Below, piece after piece: positions 14,768 through 19,551 of a DNA stretch of 19,551 nucleotides (within the stretch, counting starts at the first letter, position 1; each line of letters starts with the position of its first letter). The notes under the pieces are model-generated. The model searched no databases and was not told the origin of the DNA. It saw only the letters and a list, made by a program, of their open reading frames with translations. The stretch covers positions 1 through 19,551 of the forward strand of contig JAAXGS010000036.1 in the NCBI GenBank assembly GCA_012271225.1, read 5' to 3'. The position numbers were made by a program, and so were the translations under genes. The stretch comes from Dehalococcoidia bacterium (GTDB lineage Bacteria; Chloroflexota; Dehalococcoidia; UBA6926).

Positions 14768-15808
14768 CTAGCCGCCAATGTGGTACATCTCCACCCGCCC
14801 CGGCCCTTCACGGGCGAGTGAGACGGTCTCATTCGTCCGTTCCTCTGAATACCGATCCGTTCGCTGTTCCCACACAGAGGTGATCAGTGAGCGGACGTCG
14901 TCATCGGACGCGCCCGCGCGGAGCGGGCCGCGCAGGTCATGCCCGTTGTCCGTGAACAGGCAGGTGTAGAGCTTTCCGTCCGTTGAGAGGCGCGCGCGCG
15001 TGCAGTCCTCGCAGAACGGCTCTGAGACCGATGAGATGAACCCGATCTCCCCCGTTCCGTCCGCGTAGCGATAGCGGCTTGAGGTCTCGCTCCTGTAGTT
15101 TCTGTCAATTGGCGCGATGGGCGTCACGTCGTTGATTCGCGCCGCAAGCTCCCGGCTGGGCACCACGTCATCCAGCTTCCAGCCGTTCAGCGTCCCCACG
15201 TCCATGTACTCAATGAACCGCACAATCTTGTCCGTTCCCTTGAAGTAGCGGGCAAGGTCCGTCATCAGGTGATCGTTCACGCCCCGCTGAACGACGCTGT
15301 TGATCTTGATGGGTCCCAGGCCGGCGTCCTCCGCCGCCTCAATCGCCTCCAACACGCGGTCGACCCCAAAGCCGCGCCCGTTCATGCGGCGGAACGTCTC
15401 ATCATCCAGGCTGTCCAGGCTGATCGTCACGCGCCGCAGCCCCGCCTCCCGTAGCTCTTTGGCCATGGAGGGCAGCAGGTAGCCGTTTGTCGTGAGAGTC
15501 AGATCCTCGATGTCCGGGATGGCGGCGAGAAGACGGATCAACTGGGGCAGGTCCCGGCGCAGGAGCGGCTCCCCGCCCGTGATCCTGATCTTCGTGACGC
15601 CCAACCCTGCGAAGATGCGCGTGAGCCGCTCGATTTCCTCAAAGGTCAGGATCTGATCGCGCGGCAGGAATTCGTAGCGCTCGCCAAAGATCTCCGCCGG
15701 CATGCAGTACGCGCACCGAAAGTTGCAGCGGTCCGTGACGGAGATGCGCAGATCCTGCAACAGGCGGCCAAAGACGTCCCTCACGGAGAGGGGGGCGGAC
15801 TCAGTCAT
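14768..15808 (-). CDS. moaA: GTP 3',8-cyclase MoaA (radical SAM)
   Basis: The 346-residue radical-SAM enzyme has the N-terminal cluster CNFRCAYC (Cys28, 32, 35), GGEPLLRRDL, LTTNG, and the second cluster CEDC followed by thirteen residues and Cys. It ends in the conserved Gly-Gly tail, MYHIGG. It catalyses the rearrangement of GTP that starts molybdopterin synthesis; both 4Fe-4S sites look intact. The frame extends to 15835, but I prefer the ATG at 15808 (MTESAPLSVRD), which overlaps the rdgB stop by eight bases. GAGGG lies eleven bases upstream within rdgB. It is followed directly by moaC. Confidence 0.96.
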   Translation of the reverse strand: MTESAPLSVRDVFGRLLQDLRISVTDRCNFRCAYCMPAEIFGERYEFLPRDQILTFEEIERLTRIFAGLGVTKIRITGGEPLLRRDLPQLIRLLAAIPDIEDLTLTTNGYLLPSMAKELREAGLRRVTISLDSLDDETFRRMNGRGFGVDRVLEAIEAAEDAGLGPIKINSVVQRGVNDHLMTDLARYFKGTDKIVRFIEYMDVGTLNGWKLDDVVPSRELAARINDVTPIAPIDRNYRSETSSRYRYADGTGEIGFISSVSEPFCEDCTRARLSTDGKLYTCLFTDNGHDLRGPLRAGASDDDVRSLITSVWEQRTDRYSEERTNETVSLAREGPGRVEMYHIGG

Positions 15809-16433
15809 ATTTGGAAGGACCCTCGGAGTGTTCATGTGCCAGGCGCTGCGTGATGATCTCTCGCGCGGCCCGGGCCGCCTGCCCCCGGTGGCTCAGCGCG
15901 TTCTTTGTTGTTGAGTCAAACTCGGCCATCGTCTTTCCGTGCTCCGGCACGATGAATATCGGATCGTATCCGAAGCCGTTCGTTCCTCTGGGAACTGTTC
16001 CGATTATACCCCGCAGCTCTCCCTTCGCCATCTGCACGTTTCCTGAGCCCGGCTCAGCAATGGCGATCACGCAGCGGAAGGCGGCCGTCCTCCTCTCCTG
16101 AGGCGTGTCCGCAAGCGCGCGCAGCAGCAGCAGCACGCGATCCTCATCCGTCCGCGCGCGGGGCGCGCCGTATCGGGCGCTCCGCACGCCGGGCGCTCCG
16201 TCCAGCGCGTCCACAAAGAGGCCGGAGTCGTCCGCGAGCGCCGTCATCCTCCCCGCGTCCGCATAGGCGCGCGCCTTGAGCGCGGCGTTCTCCTCAAGCG
16301 TGGCGCCCGTTTCCTCGACATCGATATCCAGGCCGATGTCCTGCGGCGCAGTGAGGTCGACGGAGAGTCCGGCCAGCAACTCCCCAAACTCCCGAACCTT
16401 GCCGGGGTTGCCCGTGCCGACAAGCAGCCTCAC
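15801..16433 (-). CDS. rdgB: XTP/dITP diphosphatase (RdgB/HAM1 family)
   Basis: The 210-residue product matches the HAM1/RdgB house-cleaning pyrophosphatase, which hydrolyses XTP, dITP and ITP to monophosphates. Motifs are TGNPGKVREF near the start, ALADDSGLFVDALDGAPGVRSARY in the middle, GTNGFGYDPIF, MAEF and SHRGQA near the end. The start is a GTG at 16433 with only a weak GGA upstream. The gene lies 47 bases after fbp and overlaps moaA by eight bases, so fbp, rdgB, moaA and moaC look like one transcription unit. A purine-cleansing enzyme beside a GTP-consuming MoaA is compatible but need not be functionally linked. Confidence 0.95.
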   Translation of the reverse strand: MRLLVGTGNPGKVREFGELLAGLSVDLTAPQDIGLDIDVEETGATLEENAALKARAYADAGRMTALADDSGLFVDALDGAPGVRSARYGAPRARTDEDRVLLLLRALADTPQERRTAAFRCVIAIAEPGSGNVQMAKGELRGIIGTVPRGTNGFGYDPIFIVPEHGKTMAEFDSTTKNALSHRGQAARAAREIITQRLAHEHSEGPSKYD

Positions 16434-16480
16434 GCCGCGTCCGTTAAGCCGATGTGTCCGGATGGAGAGGCTGGGGCGGG

Positions 16481-17617
16481 CTAGCTCCCGCGGAAGGCGA
16501 AGCGATCTTCAAGGCCGGTGACGATGTCCCTGAACCCGCCGTATTCGAGTTCCGTATAGGGCAGCATGGCCGGGCCTGACCAGCCCTGCTCACGCATGTA
16601 CAGCGCCTTCTCCTGCGCCTTGTTCCGCACAAAGTCCCACGCCGGGTTATCAAAGAAATCGATGACGTTGCTTGAGAACCTGCCCTCCTCGTTCATGGAG
16701 AAGCCCAGCGATTCCACGATGGGCAGGCAGTAGAGGCCCGTTACGGGCGTGTTCATCGGCACCGGCATCAGCGGCATGGTGTGGGAGCCGCGCGCGTCCC
16801 CGCCAATGTAATGGGCCTTGGAGAACGGGGAGAGCAGCTCCTCCGGCGCGGGGAAGATGCCCTGATTGCGGACGATGGCAATCGGGTCATCCTTGCCGGT
16901 GTACGTTCCGGCGATGTTGTGGAGGCGCTGCGCGGAGACCGCCGCCGCGTCCTGCCCGTCATAGGTGCGCGATGAGATCGACTCAATGCCGAAGCGCTCA
17001 TTGTCACGCAGCAGGACGGTGATCTGGTAGTAATCCTCCGGAGCGTGGAGGGAGAGCAGACTGTCCCCCCCCGTGTTGTTCATGTCGATGATGTTGAAAT
17101 CGAACCCCTGGATCATGCGCGGCAGCATGAGGCCGGCGCAGAACATTGGGTCGGCAAATCCCAGAAACAGGGGCAGGTTATAGGCGCCGGGGCCGCACTT
17201 GTCCGCGGCAAAGATCATGAAGGATTCTGCGGAGCGCGCGCTGTTTGTGGGAATCGGATCATGCTCAAACTCCACCTCGGCGACGCCCGGGCCCGCGCCC
17301 CGCACGTTGCCGGAGGGGGCGTCCACCAGCAGATCCTGCCCCGCCCCGTACAGCCCGTATTCCTGGGCGATGGCGGTCGCCGCGAGGAAGCTGTCCCAGG
17401 CGAACTGGTGAATCTCCGTGTCATCCTTGCCCCGCGTGTGGGACATGACGATGGCGATGTCATCACCCACGTGGAACACGTAGCCATCGATGAGCAGCCC
17501 CCGCGCGATGGCGGACTGCACATCTGAGCGCACCCGGTCCATCATCTCCTCCGTCGGCCTGGTGTGGCCGCCAATGGAACCGACGTCCGCCTTGATGGCT
17601 GAAAGTGTCACGCGCAT
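16481..17617 (-). CDS. fbp: Bifunctional fructose-1,6-bisphosphate aldolase/phosphatase (archaeal type)
   Basis: The 378-residue protein begins MRVTLSAIKADVGSIGGHTR, the start typical of the archaeal/deep-branching FBP aldolase/phosphatase family. Candidate metal ligands are Asp11, His18, Asp52-Asp53 (HVGDDIAI) and Gln94. YTGKDDP places Tyr239 and Lys242, the residues expected for the aldolase Schiff base, with Asp243-Asp244 beside them; FPAPEE follows. Both activities therefore look retained, allowing direct conversion of triose phosphates to fructose-6-phosphate in gluconeogenesis. GGAGG lies seven bases before the ATG at 17617. It heads the fbp-rdgB-moaA-moaC series. This family is rare outside archaea and some thermophile-related bacteria, including Chloroflexota, and helps place the host. 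Confidence 0.95.
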   Translation of the reverse strand: MRVTLSAIKADVGSIGGHTRPTEEMMDRVRSDVQSAIARGLLIDGYVFHVGDDIAIVMSHTRGKDDTEIHQFAWDSFLAATAIAQEYGLYGAGQDLLVDAPSGNVRGAGPGVAEVEFEHDPIPTNSARSAESFMIFAADKCGPGAYNLPLFLGFADPMFCAGLMLPRMIQGFDFNIIDMNNTGGDSLLSLHAPEDYYQITVLLRDNERFGIESISSRTYDGQDAAAVSAQRLHNIAGTYTGKDDPIAIVRNQGIFPAPEELLSPFSKAHYIGGDARGSHTMPLMPVPMNTPVTGLYCLPIVESLGFSMNEEGRFSSNVIDFFDNPAWDFVRNKAQEKALYMREQGWSGPAMLPYTELEYGGFRDIVTGLEDRFAFRGS

Positions 17618-17673
17618 ATTCTGTCCTCCCTATTGTTGGTGTGTTGACGGCAGGAACCCCGGGTTGCTCACAT

Positions 17674-17693
17674 GGCGGGCGGTTTCGCCCGCC
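17674..17693. other. Perfect 8-bp GC hairpin between the methyltransferase and fbp genes
   Basis: GGCGGGCG (17674-17681), the tetraloop GTTT and CGCCCGCC (17686-17693) form a compact hairpin in the 176-base gap. No T-run follows on either strand, so it is not a classical terminator. It lies 57 bases before the fbp ATG and could end the methyltransferase transcript by another route or act in the fbp leader. A second, weaker hairpin lies at about 17722-17746. No gene is seen in this gap. Confidence 0.35.
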
Positions 17694-17793
17694 CCCGGAA
17701 GCCGTCCGTTCACATCCCCCATGCAACGGCTCCGCGCCGTGATGCAGGCTAACAGTCACGGCGGATGGGTGTCAAAGAGAGGCCTCGCCGGGG

Positions 17794-19551
17794 TCAGGCC
17801 ACAAGCCGCGCGGACCTTGGACGGGCCTTCCCGCCATGCACGGACGGCTCCGCGCACCACTTGGCCGCAAGCCGCCTGACTGCCGCGTACGTCTCCTCGT
17901 CAAAGCCCAACAGGTCGCAGACCACCCGCCTGTCCAGGAGGGCGCGGTTGGGATCAGCGTCCGCGAGGTAGGCGGGCTGCAGCTCCCTGTCCCGAAACTC
18001 GTCGAAGATCGTCTCCGCCATCGCCAGTTGGTCATCCGTGAGGGCGCGTAGATCCAGCACGGGGAGCGACTCGGCGGAGCGGATTGTAGTTGTGCCCCGT
18101 CCTGAATCTTGACGGCTTGACTGCCACCAATGTAGCAGCATTCCCAGCGTACTATTCGCCCAGACGACAAAAGCGAAATCGAATCTCTTGTCGGAGAAAG
18201 TGACGTTGGGCCAGGACCGTCCGCCCAAACTCTCTCGTTCGGTGAACGCCGCCGCTAGGGGCTGGGAATTAAAACGGAAATCACGGTTCAGATGCGCGCG
18301 GCTGGCGGTGGTCCATACTTCAGAAGCCTTTGTTTCCATGCCCGATCTAACTCGCAGTTGGGAGTCCGGGGCGCATACGATGCGCGTTTCCTTCTGGGCG
18401 TCGTGGTTCCATAGCGCGGGGTACGTAGCCGTAGGGCTTGGGGCTGTCTTGTCGAAGGGCCCACGCGGGGCCGGCCCTGTGATATCGCGATCCACTAGAC
18501 CGAGTTTGCCGGTGTCGCCCAGCAGGGCCGTTTTCAAATGAAGAGAGGATGAGTTGCCAGGAAGCCACAGTTGGTTCTGAGATAGGGCATAGGCGGCTTG
18601 AGCGACTGCATAGTCGGCCAAACGCACGGCGCTCCAACTCTCTCCGCCTGCCTCTATGGGCGCGGTTATTGATTCACCAACGTGCTCCTCTCCCAGCGTT
18701 AAACCGGTTCCGCCGAAAGGGCCGTCCTCAATGCTTCTAATCTTGCTGGTGCCAAGTAGCATGCCTGCTATAGAACTTGCGTGGGGCAACCCTTGAGGCC
18801 TGTGTTTGAGCGAGGCGAACCGCGCTCGTTTGGGATCAGGCTCTTCAGATTTGATCTTGCGGGCAACGACTAGGCATTCCCCTAGACCCGTATCAGCAGA
18901 GAACGACATGTCCTTGATACTTGCCGCACTAATGCTAAGAATGGTCAAATCTGTGTATCCTGCCCCGAGCATCGCCCGAAAGTCCTGCCAAGACAGACCA
19001 CCCGCAGCAGCGAGGGGGAGGACAAGAGCTAGTACGCCTCCTGCCTTGAGTTTGCGGTGGGCCAGGGCAGCAAAGGCTGAAGCCATACCAGCATTCCCGT
19101 GGTAGCAAGTTCCCCTTCCAAAGTTATTGATGCGGTCGCCCATACGTCTTTGGGTTGATGGACTGGAGTTATAAGCCGCAAATGCCGGATTGACTACACG
19201 GGAGTTGTCCCCTCCGTGGTTTGTGGCCCTGGTGAACGGCGGGTTCATTATGACCAGGTCGTAGCCCGCGTCGGGTATCTCGGCCCGGACCTGGGCGGCC
19301 GTCTCCTCTCCGGCGCTCCCTGTGCGCATGGCCGGGTCGCTGGTGTTGAATAGAGTCAGCACGTCAGAGGACTGGAGGAACTCCAGTGAGCCGATCATGA
19401 CGCTCCGATCCTCCATGCGGCCGTAGGGCATTGTGTACAGGCGTGACTTGTTGAAACGGACGCCGGGCTCCATCCCGGACAGCGTGGAACCGGTGATGTG
19501 GACGGCGGAGGGCATCACGTCGCAGCCGTACAGGACCTCCTCCATCATCAC
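17794..19551 (-). CDS. N-6 adenine DNA methyltransferase, C-terminal part; 5' end beyond the window
   Basis: The frame runs off the right edge; the visible 585 residues begin inside the methyltransferase domain. LYGCDVMPSAVHIT (7-20) resembles the segment after the SAM-binding motif, and DLVIMNPPFTR (98-108) holds the catalytic NPPF motif of N-6 adenine methylases. Then come GTCYHGNAGMASAFAALAHRKLKAGGVLALVLPLA and the FSADTGLGECLVVARK strand. Residues from about 280 onward would hold the DNA-recognition part. The last 100 residues include LDLRALTDDQLAMAETIFDEF and LDRRVVCDLLGFDEETYAAVRRLAAKWCAEPSVHG. The size and the lack of a small-subunit split suggest a large stand-alone enzyme of a restriction or defence locus to the right. 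No nuclease is visible here. The centre appears poorer in GC than both flanks. Confidence 0.88.
   Translation of the reverse strand: MMMEEVLYGCDVMPSAVHITGSTLSGMEPGVRFNKSRLYTMPYGRMEDRSVMIGSLEFLQSSDVLTLFNTSDPAMRTGSAGEETAAQVRAEIPDAGYDLVIMNPPFTRATNHGGDNSRVVNPAFAAYNSSPSTQRRMGDRINNFGRGTCYHGNAGMASAFAALAHRKLKAGGVLALVLPLAAAGGLSWQDFRAMLGAGYTDLTILSISAASIKDMSFSADTGLGECLVVARKIKSEEPDPKRARFASLKHRPQGLPHASSIAGMLLGTSKIRSIEDGPFGGTGLTLGEEHVGESITAPIEAGGESWSAVRLADYAVAQAAYALSQNQLWLPGNSSSLHLKTALLGDTGKLGLVDRDITGPAPRGPFDKTAPSPTATYPALWNHDAQKETRIVCAPDSQLRVRSGMETKASEVWTTASRAHLNRDFRFNSQPLAAAFTERESLGGRSWPNVTFSDKRFDFAFVVWANSTLGMLLHWWQSSRQDSGRGTTTIRSAESLPVLDLRALTDDQLAMAETIFDEFRDRELQPAYLADADPNRALLDRRVVCDLLGFDEETYAAVRRLAAKWCAEPSVHGGKARPRSARLVA

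Noticed and set aside
1..19551. CRISPR arrays, tRNA or rRNA genes, insertion sequences, attachment sites
   Set aside because: No regularly spaced repeats, cloverleaf-like segments, rRNA landmarks, transposase motifs or long terminal repeats were seen by eye on either strand.

Overview
This is a GC-rich, gene-dense bacterial window with short gaps, several translational overlaps, and no rRNA, tRNA, CRISPR array or insertion sequence that I could see. The gene mix suggests a member of the Chloroflexota, perhaps of the Dehalococcoidia or SAR202 type. It includes an archaeal-type fructose-1,6-bisphosphate aldolase/phosphatase, the flavin-dependent thymidylate synthase ThyX, a xanthine-dehydrogenase-family molybdoenzyme, molybdopterin genes and a three-gene squalene pathway. 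The taxonomic placement is inference from content, not a computed result.

Layout. Positions 1-2197 (minus) hold most of a molybdopterin-binding subunit of the xanthine dehydrogenase family, in one frame open to the left edge. Its upstream region (about 2200-2340) contains a -10-like TATACT followed at once by a long folded leader with a possible competing helix. Positions 2498-6167 (plus) are a tight operon: a YjbQ/UPF0047 protein, then hpnC, hpnD and hpnE, which together make squalene from farnesyl diphosphate. It converges on a DUF2236/MpaB oxygenase gene (6210-7493, minus). Next come an uncharacterised protein with an N-terminal cysteine cluster and an Asp-11 run (7612-8676, plus) and a four-helix membrane protein (8858-9286, plus). 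A Nat-type ABC exporter pair follows (permease 9315-10541, ATPase 10534-11472, minus).

The plus strand then carries thyX, a DinB-family protein, a 54-residue membrane microprotein and an alpha/beta hydrolase (11675-14207). The minus strand carries fbp, rdgB, moaA and moaC in transcription order (17617 down to 14238). The right edge holds the C-terminal part of a large N-6 adenine DNA methyltransferase (17794-19551), whose central section looks less GC-rich than its flanks.

How the genes fit together. MoaA and MoaC carry out the first stage of molybdopterin synthesis, the cofactor needed by the enzyme at the left edge. HpnC, HpnD and HpnE form a complete farnesyl-diphosphate-to-squalene route, but no squalene cyclase is in view. 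The neighbouring DUF2236 protein belongs to the family that includes the rubber-cleaving Lcp enzymes, so an isoprenoid substrate is a reasonable but untested idea. The most interesting non-coding signals are two leader-like structures whose G-U wobbles fit only one strand: one before the molybdoenzyme gene (2252-2323, minus) and one before the cysteine-cluster protein (7545-7581, plus).
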